Assembly (NCBI RefSeq): GCF_023074175.1
Contig: NZ_JADPKS010000107.1
Coordinates: forward strand, 309,458 to 373,457
Length of the DNA stretch: 64,000 bases
Direction of reading: 5' to 3'
Source of the DNA: Bradyrhizobium sp. 139
GTDB taxonomy: Bacteria > Pseudomonadota > Alphaproteobacteria > Rhizobiales > Xanthobacteraceae
Shown here: positions 1-8,784 of the stretch, piece after piece
Layout: each line of letters starts with the position of its first letter
Numbering within the stretch: position 1 is the first letter of the stretch
Translations under genes and position numbers: made by a program
Notes under the pieces: model-generated
What the model was told of the DNA's origin: nothing
The model's input: only the letters and a program-made list of their open reading frames with translations
Databases searched by the model: none

Positions 1-8
1 GACGTCCT

Positions 9-313
9 CGCTCACGATTGCCCGCCCTGCGAAACCCTTCGCGCCGATGTAACCAACGTCCACCGCCGTCCGGCCCGCGTTCGTGACGATCGCGATACGC
101 CCCTCTTCCTTGGGCCGGGTTGCGGCGACACATACGCCATTTCCGAATTTCGGTAAAGTGGAATATTTTCGATGGTACGCATTGACCTGCGGCTCGCGTG
201 TTTTGCCCGACAGGAACGCAACACCTCGTAGCCCGGATGGAGCGCAGCGCAATCCGGGATTCCATCCATGGAGGTACTGGCCCTGGATTGCGCTTCGCTC
301 CATCCGGGCTACA
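9..313. repeat. Dispersed repeat, left copy; no gene in 1-403
   Basis: This stretch closely matches 63087-63394 in the same orientation, with long identical runs around the central part (about 60-170 here). Its right part (228-312) is an inverted repeat whose arms both carry the 'gtagcccggatggagcgcag' type sequence. That sequence resembles an intergenic palindrome I recognise from Bradyrhizobium genomes. The repeat probably starts left of the window. No convincing coding frame lies between 1 and 403; the short open frames here are shared with the other copy and look like repeat by-products. Confidence 0.8.
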
Positions 314-403
314 GGCCTGTGTTGATTTGCCCGATCGGCCGCAACATTGGTATGGTTCATGCAAGCGCCTCAGCCTCCATCTTCCTCTGACAAGAACGTG
401 ACA

Positions 404-1597
404 ATGCCAAGCTCAAGACCCGACCGTATCCGCAAGCTGCTCGCCGACCTCGTCGGCTTCGACACGATCAGCGATCGCTCCAACCTGCCCCTGATCGCGC
501 ATATCGAGAGCTATCTCGCCGCGTTCGGCGTCAACAGCGAGCGCATCGTCGATGAGACCGGCCAGAAAGCCTCGCTCTGGGTCACGATCGGCCCCGAGGA
601 TCGCCCTGGTCTCGTGCTGTCCGGCCATACCGACGTCGTGCCGGTCGCGGGCCAGGACTGGAGCCACGATCCGTTCAAGCTCGTCGAACGCGATGGCAAG
701 CTCTACGGCCGCGGCACGACCGACATGAAGGGCTTTGTCGCGGTGTGCCTTGCCATGGTGCCGGAGATGCTGGAGGCGAAGCTTGCAACGCCGATTCATC
801 TTGCGATCTCCTATGATGAGGAGATTGGCTGCGTCGGCGTGCGGCCCATGCTGCGCGAGGTCGCGAAGAAACGGATAAAACCGCTCGGCGCTTTCATCGG
901 CGAGCCGACTGAGATGAAGGTCATCATCGGCCACAAGGGCAAGCACGGCGTACGCGCGACCTTCCGCGGTCTCGCCCGCCACTCCTCGATCGCGCCCGAC
1001 GGCGTCAATGCGATCGAATATGCGGCCGAGCTGATCGTCGAGATCCGCCGCCGCGCCGTGGCGCTCGCAGCAGTGCGATCAACCGTCAGTCTCTACGACG
1101 TTCCGCATTCAACACTGCTCACCAGCATCGTGCATGGCGGCGCCGCGCTGAACATCGTGCCCGACACCTGCACGGTGGATTTCGAATGCCGCGGCATCGG
1201 TATCACCGAGTCGCGCGAGGTGACGGATGCGATCGTCGCCTGGGCCAAGGCCGAGATCGAACCCGCGATGAAGGCGCGACACCCAGAGTGCGCCATCGAT
1301 TTCGAGGAGATCCTCGACTATCCCGCGCTCGACACCGCCGCCGATGCGACAATCGTCACGCTGGCCAAGAGCCTTGCGGGCCGCAACGACCACGCCAAGG
1401 TCGCGTTCGGCACCGAAGCGAGTTTGTTTGCCAGCATGGCCGACATCCCGTCAGTCGTGATCGGCCCCGGCGCGATCGCGCAGGCGCACACGCCGGACGA
1501 GTTCGTGGAGATGGCGGAGTTGGAGAAGTGCGCGGGGTTCGTGGAGAGACTGATCGCGCATTGCGCGAAGGCGGAATCGCAGGCGATGCTGCCGTAG
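404..1597 (+). CDS. argE: Acetylornithine deacetylase (M20 family)
   Basis: The 397-residue protein hydrolyses N-acetylornithine to ornithine and acetate in cytoplasmic arginine synthesis. It has the M20 metallopeptidase layout: SGHTDVVP near residues 73-80 (metal His75 and catalytic Asp77), GRGTTDMKG near 102-110 (bridging Asp107), the DEE pair near 138-140 (catalytic Glu plus metal ligand), and a late AHTPDE metal-His motif. The open frame extends upstream to 347, but the ATG at 404 gives the usual family N-terminus. The stop codon lies inside the first bases of an intergenic palindrome. The gene stands alone, with no other arg gene nearby. Related M20 deacylases such as DapE are possible, but length and motifs favour ArgE. 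Confidence 0.88.
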   Translation: MPSSRPDRIRKLLADLVGFDTISDRSNLPLIAHIESYLAAFGVNSERIVDETGQKASLWVTIGPEDRPGLVLSGHTDVVPVAGQDWSHDPFKLVERDGKLYGRGTTDMKGFVAVCLAMVPEMLEAKLATPIHLAISYDEEIGCVGVRPMLREVAKKRIKPLGAFIGEPTEMKVIIGHKGKHGVRATFRGLARHSSIAPDGVNAIEYAAELIVEIRRRAVALAAVRSTVSLYDVPHSTLLTSIVHGGAALNIVPDTCTVDFECRGIGITESREVTDAIVAWAKAEIEPAMKARHPECAIDFEEILDYPALDTAADATIVTLAKSLAGRNDHAKVAFGTEASLFASMADIPSVVIGPGAIAQAHTPDEFVEMAELEKCAGFVERLIAHCAKAESQAMLP

Positions 1598-1796
1598 GGC
1601 GGGCAAAGCGAAGCGTGCCCACCACTTTCGGGCGGGCAAAGCGAAGCGTGCCCACCACTTTCGCCGCAATCGCGGAGAGATGGTGGGCACAGCGCTACGC
1701 GCTTTTGCCCACCCTACAGGAGCTGCGTGGCCCGCATGAGCAAAGCGACATGCGGGACCGCTGTCCCGGGTATCGCTTCGCTCATCCGGGCTACGA
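1594..1796. repeat. Intergenic palindromic repeat cluster
   Basis: Two direct copies of 'gggcgggcaaagcgaagcgt' followed by cccaccac (from 1594 and 1629) face an inverted copy ending at about 1716. A second palindrome occupies about 1726-1796. The cluster fills the gap between argE and the next gene and carries the argE stop codon. It could fold as an extended hairpin and act as a terminator. It resembles Bradyrhizobium REP-like elements. Confidence 0.75.
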
Positions 1797-1841
1797 AGCT
1801 CCAAGCAAAAGGCGCAGCCACCGACCGCGCCTTCATCTCGT

Positions 1842-2900
1842 TCAAACCGCGCCCGCCTTCTGCGCGTAGTCCCATGACGCCTGCGACAGCGGCACGGTGC
1901 GCTTGGCGGATTCGAGCGCCTTGGCATTCGCGGCGGTGCCGTCACGGACGCGGCCGGCGATGCCTTGGGTAATGCCGGCGAGGCGGAACAGATTATAGGC
2001 GAAGTACCAGTTGAGATCAGGCACCGTCATCTTGGTGACGTTGCAATAAATCTGCGCCGCCTCCTCCACGCTCGGGATGTTGAGCGCCTCGAGGTCGGCG
2101 CCGTGCAGGCCCGGCATGATCCACTGCATCAACAGATAGGTGAAATCGGCCATGGGATCGCCGAGCGTCGACAATTCCCAATCGAGCACGGCCTGCACGC
2201 GCGGTTCCGTCGCGTGGAAAATCATGTTGTCGAGGCGGTAGTCGCCGTGGACGATCGAGACCCGCGCCTGCTCCGGCACGGTCTTCGGCAGCCATGCGGC
2301 GACCTTCTCGAACTCCGGAATGTGCTGGGTCTCGGACGCGCGATACTGCTTGGTCCAGCGATCGATCTGGCGCGCGAAATAATTGCCGGGCTTGCCGAAC
2401 TCGCCAAGGCCGATCGCGGTGGGATCGTACATGTGGAGCTTTGCCAGCGTCTCGATCTTGCTGGTGAAGATTTTTCGGCGATCTTCCGGCGTCTGGCTCG
2501 GCAGCGTCGGATCCCAGAACACCCGACCGTCTTCCATCGACATGATGTAGAAAGCGGCGCCGATGATGCTGTCGTCCTGGCACAGCGCGTAGGCGCGCGC
2601 GACCGGAAAGCCCTGCTTTCCAAGGGCCGCAATGACGCGATATTCGCGATCGACCGCGTGCGCCGACGGCAACAATTTGCCGAACGGCTTGCGGCGGATC
2701 ACGTAGGACCGGTTCGGCGTGTTCAGCCGGTAGGTCGGATTGGATTGGCCACCCTTGAATTGAAGGATCACCAACGGGCCTTCAAAGCCTTCGACGTTGT
2801 CGCGCATCCATGCTTCCAGGCGCAGCTCGTCGAAACGATGCCGCTCCTCGACCGGCTTGGTGCCCGAGAACTCTTCGTCTTTCCTGACGCCGTCAGCCAC
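1842..2900 (-). CDS. APH-family acyl-CoA kinase-like phosphotransferase
   Basis: The 352-residue protein has an aminoglycoside-phosphotransferase-type kinase fold: catalytic HGDYRLDN at 218-225 and metal-binding VLDWE at 238-242 (Asp240). The N-terminal lobe begins with GGQSNPTYRL near 50-59. This subgroup is the stand-alone form of the APH domain found at the N-terminus of animal ACAD10/ACAD11 and of LvaA in Pseudomonas levulinate catabolism. Those proteins phosphorylate the 4-hydroxyl of 4-hydroxyacyl-CoA. The gene lies directly downstream of a matching acyl-CoA dehydrogenase on the same strand, 158 bp apart. That context makes an acyl-CoA kinase more likely than antibiotic resistance. The exact substrate is inferred. 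Confidence 0.8.
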   Translation of the reverse strand: MADGVRKDEEFSGTKPVEERHRFDELRLEAWMRDNVEGFEGPLVILQFKGGQSNPTYRLNTPNRSYVIRRKPFGKLLPSAHAVDREYRVIAALGKQGFPVARAYALCQDDSIIGAAFYIMSMEDGRVFWDPTLPSQTPEDRRKIFTSKIETLAKLHMYDPTAIGLGEFGKPGNYFARQIDRWTKQYRASETQHIPEFEKVAAWLPKTVPEQARVSIVHGDYRLDNMIFHATEPRVQAVLDWELSTLGDPMADFTYLLMQWIMPGLHGADLEALNIPSVEEAAQIYCNVTKMTVPDLNWYFAYNLFRLAGITQGIAGRVRDGTAANAKALESAKRTVPLSQASWDYAQKAGAV

Positions 2901-3058
2901 GATGACGCTCCCTCTTCAGTCCTGACCATTTCAGGTCGAGCACGATCCTAATCGGTCACCGCTGACGCACTTGCGTCAAGTGGTCACCGAAAGCGGATCA
3001 TGCCTTGTCATTTCTTCAAGTCGGGAGCGCCGCAGGGCTCTCCCTCCTGATGATTTGC

Positions 3059-4294
3059 TTAACGACTTGGAGAATTTGCATACTTCCGAACTTCAAGCCT
3101 GGCAATGGCGCGATTGTGCACCTCGTCCGGGCCGTCGGCGAGACGGAGTGTGCGGATGTGGGCGTAGTCCTTGGCAAGGCCGGCTTCGTCCGACACGCCC
3201 GCGCCGCCAAACGCCTGGATCGCCTCGTCGATGATCTTCAGCGCCATGTTGGGCGCTGCGACCTTGATCATGGCGATCTCGGCCTGCGCGGTCTTGTTGC
3301 CGACCTTGTCCATCATGTCGGCGGCCTTGAGGCACAGCAGCCGCGTCATCTCGATATTGGTGCGGGCCTCGCCGATGCGCTGCTCCCACACCGAATGCTC
3401 GACGATCCGCTTGCCGAAGGCGGTGCGCGAGGTGAGCCGCTTTACCATTTTCTCCAGCGCCTCCTCGGCCTTGCCGATGGTGCGCATGCAGTGGTGGATA
3501 CGGCCGGGACCGAGGCGGCCCTGCGCAATCTCGAAGCCGCGGCCCTCGCCGAGCAAAATGTTCTCCTTCGGCACGCGCACGTTTTCGAGCAGCACCTGGG
3601 CGTGGCCGTGCGGCGCATCATCGAAGCCGAACACGGGCAGCATCTTCTCGACCTTGATGCCGGGAGTGTCGAGCGGAACCAGGATCTGCGACTGCTGCTG
3701 ATGCTTGGCGAGTGACGGATCGGTCTTGCCCATCAGGATCGCGATCTTGCAGCGGGGATCGCCGACGCCCGACGACCACCATTTGCGGCCGTTGATGACG
3801 TAGTGATCGCCGTCGCGCTTGATGCTGGTCTCGATGTTGGTGGCGTCAGACGAGGCCACGGCCGGTTCCGTCATCAGGAACGCGGAGCGGATCTCGCCGT
3901 CCATCAGCGGGCGCAGCCATTTGCGCTTCTGCTCCTTGGAGCCGTAGCGCATGAACACTTCCATGTTGCCGGTATCGGGCGCGGAACAGTTGAAGACTTC
4001 CGAAGCCCAGGAGATGTGGCCCATCTGCTCCGACAGCAACGCGTATTCGAGATTGGTCAATCCCGCGCCGCGGAATTCGTCATCCTCATGCTCGTTCGGC
4101 GGCATGAACATGTTCCAGAGGCCTTCGGCCTTGGCCTTCTTCTTGAGGTCTTCCAGCACCGGGATGACCTTCCAGCGCTCGCCGCTGTGATCCTGCTCGT
4201 TGTAAACAGGCACCGCCGGACGCACGTGCTTGGTCATGAAGGACTGCACGCGGTCGAGCCATTCCTTCTGCTTGGGGGACAGATCGAAATCCAT
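3059..4294 (-). CDS. Acyl-CoA dehydrogenase, ACAD10/11-like
   Basis: The 411-residue FAD enzyme oxidises or rearranges acyl-CoA thioesters. Seen: the FLMTEPAVASSDATN substrate/flavin segment, KWWSSG, FGKRI, QAFGGAGVSDE and C-terminal LADGPDEVH, the last typical of the ACAD10/11 group. The ATG at 4294 was chosen because the protein then starts MDFDLSPKQKEW, normal for the family, and it follows an aacgaggagcg ribosome site. The open frame upstream to 4549 is not coding. The partner phosphotransferase follows, and a TetR gene is divergent. In known APH-ACAD systems this enzyme removes the phosphate formed by the kinase so that beta-oxidation can go on. Confidence 0.85.
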   Translation of the reverse strand: MDFDLSPKQKEWLDRVQSFMTKHVRPAVPVYNEQDHSGERWKVIPVLEDLKKKAKAEGLWNMFMPPNEHEDDEFRGAGLTNLEYALLSEQMGHISWASEVFNCSAPDTGNMEVFMRYGSKEQKRKWLRPLMDGEIRSAFLMTEPAVASSDATNIETSIKRDGDHYVINGRKWWSSGVGDPRCKIAILMGKTDPSLAKHQQQSQILVPLDTPGIKVEKMLPVFGFDDAPHGHAQVLLENVRVPKENILLGEGRGFEIAQGRLGPGRIHHCMRTIGKAEEALEKMVKRLTSRTAFGKRIVEHSVWEQRIGEARTNIEMTRLLCLKAADMMDKVGNKTAQAEIAMIKVAAPNMALKIIDEAIQAFGGAGVSDEAGLAKDYAHIRTLRLADGPDEVHNRAIARLEVRKYANSPSR

Positions 4295-4318
4295 GGGACG
4301 CTCCTCGTTTCTCTCTTT

Positions 4319-4369
4319 GCAAGCTTTGCAAGCCTGTTTTGGCAAGCCTGCTTTGGCGAACCTGTTTTG
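4319..4369. repeat. 14-bp tandem repeat upstream of the acyl-CoA dehydrogenase
   Basis: Three adjacent 14-bp units start at 4328, 4342 and 4356: gcaagcctgttttg, gcaagcctgctttg and gcgaacctgttttg. A shortened unit, gcaagctttg, sits at 4319. The array lies in the 5' leader of the acyl-CoA dehydrogenase gene, between its start and the TetR operator. It may be a multi-site protein-binding region or simple slippage. Confidence 0.75.
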
Positions 4370-4489
4370 CGCCGGACTGTCCTCCCGCCTCGCGCGGCCC
4401 GCAAGCGCGAATGCACGAGCCTTGCGAGCTTCACCAACCGGTTCGCGAGTTGCGAACGAGTCTCGATTGCGGATTGACTTTCTCCGGCC

Positions 4490-4520
4490 TTCAAACGATA
4501 GTTTCATACAAGTGTTTGAA
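4490..4520. promoter_or_regulatory. Putative TetR operator in divergent promoter region
   Basis: A perfect 7-bp inverted repeat (ttcaaac at 4490-4496, gtttgaa at 4514-4520) with a 17-bp spacer sits 28 bp before the TetR start and 196 bp before the acyl-CoA dehydrogenase start. A ttgact hexamer at 4474-4479 followed 17 bp later by gatagt could be the TetR promoter, so a bound repressor would cover it. Confidence 0.5.
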
Positions 4521-4547
4521 TTGCAACTCCCCTCCCTGAGGGCACCC

Positions 4548-5219
4548 ATGGCCAGCGATCATACAAGATCAGCCATCCTCGCCGCCGCCGAACGGCTCTA
4601 TGCCGATCGCGGCTTTGGCGACGTGACGCTGCGCGACATCGTCGCGGAGGCCAATGTCAATTTGGCTGCGGTGAACTATCATTTCGGTTCGAAGGACGAG
4701 TTGATCGCGGAACTGTTCGTCTCCCGCTCGATCGCCACCAACCGCGAACGCCTGCGCGAGTTGAAGGCCGCGGAAGAGCAAGGCGGCGGTCGCGCGCCGA
4801 TCGAGGTGATCTTGCGCGCCCTCGTCGGCCCGACCTTGCGCGGTTGCCTCGGCCCGGAAAACCAGCGCTCCACCGCGGCGCGCTTCATGATCCGCGCCTC
4901 GATCGAATCCGTGCCGCCGATCCGCCGCATCAAGAACCGCGAGATCGACCATCTGCGGAAATTCGTCGGCGCGATGCGAAGGTCTCTGCCCGACCGCAAC
5001 GACGTCGATATCTACTGGGGTCTGAACTTCGCGCTCGCGATGGCGCACCACACCATCCGCGAGAGCGAGCGGCTGACAAAGCTGTCCGAAGGCAAATGCG
5101 ATCTCGACGACGTCGAGAACGTCGTCGCGCGCGTGGTCAGCGTCGCGACGATGGCGCTGACAGCGGGACGGGCCGAGACAAGGGCGCCGGCGCGCGCGCT
5201 GGCGAGGGACGCGCGCTAG
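4548..5219 (+). CDS. TetR/AcrR family transcriptional regulator
   Basis: The 223-residue protein has an N-terminal TetR helix-turn-helix (about residues 8-55: AILAAAERLYADRGFGDVT, then VNLAAVNYHFGSKDELI). The C-terminal ligand domain is helical. The ATG at 4548 gives the usual short lead before the HTH; the frame is open to 4230 but that part overlaps the divergent gene. It is divergent from the acyl-CoA dehydrogenase/phosphotransferase pair and convergent with ridA. It probably represses the catabolic genes until an acyl-CoA ligand binds. The ligand is not visible from sequence. Confidence 0.85.
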   Translation: MASDHTRSAILAAAERLYADRGFGDVTLRDIVAEANVNLAAVNYHFGSKDELIAELFVSRSIATNRERLRELKAAEEQGGGRAPIEVILRALVGPTLRGCLGPENQRSTAARFMIRASIESVPPIRRIKNREIDHLRKFVGAMRRSLPDRNDVDIYWGLNFALAMAHHTIRESERLTKLSEGKCDLDDVENVVARVVSVATMALTAGRAETRAPARALARDAR

Positions 5220-5222
5220 CGC

Positions 5223-5615
5223 TCACATCATCGCGATGCAATCGATCTCGACGTCGAAGGGGCCGAACCATTCCGGCGTGCAGACGAAGATCCGCGCCGG
5301 CGGATCAATCGGAAAGTAGCGCGCATAGACCGCATTGAACGCAGCGAAGTGTTTTGTCGAGGTGCAGTAGACGTTGCACTTCATGACGTTATCCAGGGAG
5401 GCGCCGGCCGTCTCCAGGCAGAGCTTCATCTGCTCCATGACGAGTTCGCTCTGCCGCTCGATCGGCGCTTCCGCAATCTCGCCCGTCTCGGGGTCGAACG
5501 GCGGCAGGCCGGCGACGAAGATCATGCTGCCGGCCCGCGTCACCGGCGAGGTCGGCGCCTTCCAGCGATCAAGAAACGTCGAGATCGGTTCGACACGGAG
5601 CACTTCGCGTTTCAT
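5223..5615 (-). CDS. RidA/YjgF family enamine/imine deaminase-like protein
   Basis: The 130-residue protein matches RidA family length. It has the GxxPxDPxTG turn near residues 37-46 and the conserved PPARIFV stretch near 106-112, whose Arg contacts the carboxylate of 2-aminoacrylate-type substrates. RidA proteins hydrolyse reactive enamine/imine intermediates in the cytoplasm; several subfamilies have other or unknown substrates. A gaaggtgg ribosome site precedes the start. It ends 3 bp from the end of the TetR gene, tail to tail. Its presence among acyl-CoA genes suggests a pathway-specific RidA rather than the housekeeping one. Confidence 0.82.
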   Translation of the reverse strand: MKREVLRVEPISTFLDRWKAPTSPVTRAGSMIFVAGLPPFDPETGEIAEAPIERQSELVMEQMKLCLETAGASLDNVMKCNVYCTSTKHFAAFNAVYARYFPIDPPARIFVCTPEWFGPFDVEIDCIAMM

Positions 5616-5711
5616 CGGCGGCCACCTTCGGTTGGAGCGTGAACAACGCCTGGCTACATTATCTTGCAGCCGGCATGCTTCGCTTCTGATCGAATGGTGG
5701 TCGTCGGCGTT

Positions 5712-5927
5712 TTACGCCCCCTGCGGCATCTCCTCGGCCTCTTCCTTGGCGAGCAGCAGCAGCATCTCGATGCCCATCTCGCCTTCCTGGGGCGAGCGGA
5801 TGAACTTTATTTCGTCGGCGCTTTGCCGCAGCGCGGCAATGATGGCGACGGCCTGATTGGCCGTTGCTGCCTCGGTCGCCAGAATTGCCTTCTGGTTCTT
5901 GGCCTGAAACCCGATCGTGTAGGACAT
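5712..5927 (-). CDS. Small hypothetical protein (71 aa)
   Basis: A 71-residue acidic protein starting MSYTIGFQAKNQKAIL. The ATG at 5927 follows a gggaggga ribosome site, so the longer open frame to 6029 is not used. It is Ala-rich and helical, with a Leu-rich tail ending EEMPQGA. There is no signal peptide and no family I recognise. It lies between ridA and the CoA transferase on the same strand. Confidence 0.6.
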   Translation of the reverse strand: MSYTIGFQAKNQKAILATEAATANQAVAIIAALRQSADEIKFIRSPQEGEMGIEMLLLLAKEEAEEMPQGA

Positions 5928-6169
5928 TCCACTTCCCTCCCGAGCTCGATTGGAGAGATCGAACCAGAGTCGCGCACGAAGCGGAAGCCTGTGCGAGTAC
6001 GGACCGGGTTTATCTGGGATTGCGCGCAAGCCTCAGGCAAGGCCGGGCATGGCGCGCGCGTCGTTCGCGCTCGCAACGAGGCTCTTGAGGATGCCTGAGG
6101 CATGCGCGACCGGTTCGGCATTGATCTTCGCCAGCGCGCCCTTCGACATATAGAGATTGCGTGGCGACG

Positions 6170-7399
6170 CTAGATAATACCCTGCTGCTTCAGCGTTTCG
6201 ATCTTGCCCTCATCATAGCCGAGTTTCCCGCCGAGAACTTCCTGCGTGTGCTCCCCTAGCAGCGGCGGGGCGCGATATGTCTCGATCGGGGTCTCGGAGA
6301 GGGTCAGCGCGTTGCGGATCAGCGAGAGATCGGGTTCGAAGGGATGGTTGACCTTCACCCGCATGCCGCGCGATTGCACGTGCGGATCGCTGAACACCTG
6401 CTCGAAATTGTTGATCGGACCTGACGGCACGCCGGCCTCCTCCAGCTTTTCCAGCCAATAGGCCACCGGCTTCTTCAGGAACAGCCCGGCGAAGATGGCC
6501 ATGATCTCTTTGCCATGCACGACGCGGTCGTTGTTCTTGATGAAGCGCTTGTCATTGGCGAGCTCGGGCTCGCCGAGCACGGCGCAGGTACGCTGGAACT
6601 GGCCGTCATTGCCGACCACCAGCATCAGTTCGCCGTCGGTGCAGCGGAACACGCCGGCCGGCATGCCACCATTGCCCCAGGTGCCGCGACGCGGCGGTGT
6701 CTTGCCGTTGACGAGGTAGATCTGGAGCCAGTGCGACAACGATGCGATGACGGTATCGAACAGGCAGACGTCAATGTGCTGTCCTTGCCCGCCATTGACG
6801 TCGCGATGATAGAGCGCCGAGAGAATCCCGGTCGAGGTGTTCATGCCGGTCATGTAGTCGACGATCGACGGGCCGACCTTCATCGGGCCCTCGCCGGGCT
6901 CGCCGTCGATATGGCCGGTGACGCTCATCAGGCCGCCCATCGCCTGCAGGATGGCGTCGTAGCCGGCGCGCGGCGCGTAGGGGCCGGTCTGGCCGAAGCC
7001 GGTCACCGAGCAATAGATGATGCCGGGGTTGATCGCCTTGATCGTCTCGTAGTCGAGGCCGTAACGCTTGAGATCGCCGACCTTGTAGTTTTCCATGAAG
7101 ACGTCGGCGTCCTTGGCGAGCTCGCGGATGATCGCCTGCCCCTCGGGCTTGGCGATGTTGACCGTGACGGACTTCTTGTTGCGGTTGGCGCAGAGATAGA
7201 ATGAATTGTTGTTGTTCGCCTTGCCTTCGGGATCGGCCAGATAGGGCGGGCCGAAGGCGCGCGCGTCGTCACCGGTGCCCGGCCGCTCGATCTTGATCAC
7301 CTCCGCGCCGAGATCGCCCAGCATCTGGGCCGACAAGGGCCCGGCAAGCACGCGGGTGAGGTCAAGGATCTTGATGCCTGAAAGCGGCAGGGCCGACAT
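6170..7399 (-). CDS. Class III CoA transferase (CaiB/BaiF family)
   Basis: The 409-residue protein moves CoA between carboxylic acids through an aspartyl-CoA thioester intermediate. Family marks: LSGIKILDLTRVLAGP at the N-terminus, GAEVIKIERPGTGDDAR near 31-47, and the catalytic Asp148 in RAGYDAILQAMGG. Length is normal for formyl-CoA/succinyl-CoA:carboxylate transferases of this family. It probably activates an acid that feeds the acyl-CoA dehydrogenase group nearby, but the acid cannot be named from sequence. It is preceded by a 180-bp gap and followed by a 242-bp gap with no clear gene. Confidence 0.85.
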   Translation of the reverse strand: MSALPLSGIKILDLTRVLAGPLSAQMLGDLGAEVIKIERPGTGDDARAFGPPYLADPEGKANNNNSFYLCANRNKKSVTVNIAKPEGQAIIRELAKDADVFMENYKVGDLKRYGLDYETIKAINPGIIYCSVTGFGQTGPYAPRAGYDAILQAMGGLMSVTGHIDGEPGEGPMKVGPSIVDYMTGMNTSTGILSALYHRDVNGGQGQHIDVCLFDTVIASLSHWLQIYLVNGKTPPRRGTWGNGGMPAGVFRCTDGELMLVVGNDGQFQRTCAVLGEPELANDKRFIKNNDRVVHGKEIMAIFAGLFLKKPVAYWLEKLEEAGVPSGPINNFEQVFSDPHVQSRGMRVKVNHPFEPDLSLIRNALTLSETPIETYRAPPLLGEHTQEVLGGKLGYDEGKIETLKQQGII

Positions 7400-7578
7400 G
7401 TCGATTTCCTCCGGGGAACTGGATCTTGGCGCGGCGGCTCGCAGCGGACCACGCTCCCTGCCGATACACTATTTTTGCGCCGTGAGCCCTGCACTGGCGG
7501 CATACCGGCATCCTCCTGCCCGGCAGCGGAGCCAGCCGGCGGCGACGAATTCCGCGCCGCGAATATGACCTCAACGGC

Positions 7579-8784
7579 TCAGGTCGGCGCCGCCGCGGCG
7601 ATTCGCGGCCGCCGGCGGCCGAGCAGGACCAGGATCAGCACCGTCGCGCAGGAGAAGACAAAGGTGAGACCGAGCGCACCGCGGCTGCCGAACTGGGTGA
7701 GCAGGCCGACAAGGAGCGGCGGAGAGATCGCGGACGCGAGATTAAGCGGCAGAGCGATCATCGACATCGCCTTGGCGAACTCGGCCTGGTCGTAGAACAC
7801 GAGCGGGATCGTTGCCCGCGCCACCGCCATCGCGCCGCTGCCGGCGCCGTAGAGCAGGATGAAGACCGCAACGGCCCAGGTCGCACCCTCGTTCGTCATC
7901 AGGAGCAGCATGGCCACGGGCAATGCCGTGCCCGCCACGAGTCCGGTCGTGATGCCGTCCCATCGCCCGCCGCCGAGGAAATCCAGCCCGCGGGCGCTGA
8001 CCTGGATCACGCCCAGCATCGAACCGAACGCGAGTGCCTGCGCGGGCGCCAACCCCTCCGCCCGGAGCAGCTCGATCATGATGGCGCCGATACCGAAATT
8101 GACGAAGGCGTTCAGCGTGATCGCGGCGACGACGAGGCTGAAGGTGGTCTTGGGAATGGCGGCCGGTGGCGCAGCCTTGGCCGGCTCACCACCATCATCC
8201 CTGGCAATTTTCCGGCGCGGTGCGAGAAACGCGTAGAGTGGAAGGTTGATGACGGCCATCATGGCCGCGTAGACAAGGCAGGTCCCGCGCCAGCCGAGCA
8301 GACCACTGAGAAACGACGTGGTCGGCCAGAAGATGCTGCTGGAGAGACCCGTCACCAGCATCAGCGCGCCGATAGCGTTCTTGGCGCTGCGCCCGGCGAC
8401 CTCGTTCAGCATGATATAGGCGCCGGTCGAGAGCGTGGCGCTGCCGGCGATGCCGAGCACGACCCAGGCGGCGAAATAGAGCATCGGTTCGCTGGCGAAG
8501 GACAGCAGAACGTAGCCGGGGATGGCGACGACGGTCCCAGCCATCATGACGTTCCGCGCGCCATGCCGCGCAAAGGATTTTGCCAGCCAGGGAGCGCACA
8601 GCCCCATCGACACGTAGAGCACGGAGGTGCCGGCGAACGCCACCGGCAGGCTCATGCCGAGATCGGCTGCGAGATCGCGCCCGACGATGGCGGGAAGCCC
8701 GACGGTGCCCCATCCAACGAGTTGAGTCACCGCAAGCACCAGCAGGAGGCCGATGAGCCTGCTGTCAGATTTCAAGAACCGCAT
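7579..8784 (-). CDS. MFS transporter
   Basis: A 401-residue membrane protein with about 12 hydrophobic segments in two halves, broken by a charged central loop (ARDDGGEPAKAAPP). It begins MRFLKSDSRLIGLLLVLAVTQ from the ATG at 8784; an upstream in-frame ATG at 8808 would add eight residues. It fits the general substrate/proton antiporter type of the major facilitator superfamily. The substrate is unknown. The gene is on the same strand as the CoA transferase but separated by 179 bp, so it may have its own promoter. Confidence 0.82.
   Translation of the reverse strand: MRFLKSDSRLIGLLLVLAVTQLVGWGTVGLPAIVGRDLAADLGMSLPVAFAGTSVLYVSMGLCAPWLAKSFARHGARNVMMAGTVVAIPGYVLLSFASEPMLYFAAWVVLGIAGSATLSTGAYIMLNEVAGRSAKNAIGALMLVTGLSSSIFWPTTSFLSGLLGWRGTCLVYAAMMAVINLPLYAFLAPRRKIARDDGGEPAKAAPPAAIPKTTFSLVVAAITLNAFVNFGIGAIMIELLRAEGLAPAQALAFGSMLGVIQVSARGLDFLGGGRWDGITTGLVAGTALPVAMLLLMTNEGATWAVAVFILLYGAGSGAMAVARATIPLVFYDQAEFAKAMSMIALPLNLASAISPPLLVGLLTQFGSRGALGLTFVFSCATVLILVLLGRRRPRIAAAAPT

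Noticed and set aside
1842..2900. Aminoglycoside resistance gene
   Set aside because: The kinase motifs are those of the APH superfamily, but the neighbour and the subgroup features point to acyl-CoA metabolism.
6033..6149. 38-codon minus-strand frame starting MSKGALAKINAEPVAHASG
   Set aside because: No ribosome site and no recognised family. It could be a fragment of a lost gene, but support is too weak to list.
7475..7795. 106-codon plus-strand frame overlapping the MFS gene end
   Set aside because: Mostly antisense to the MFS transporter and Arg/Pro-rich like other shadows.
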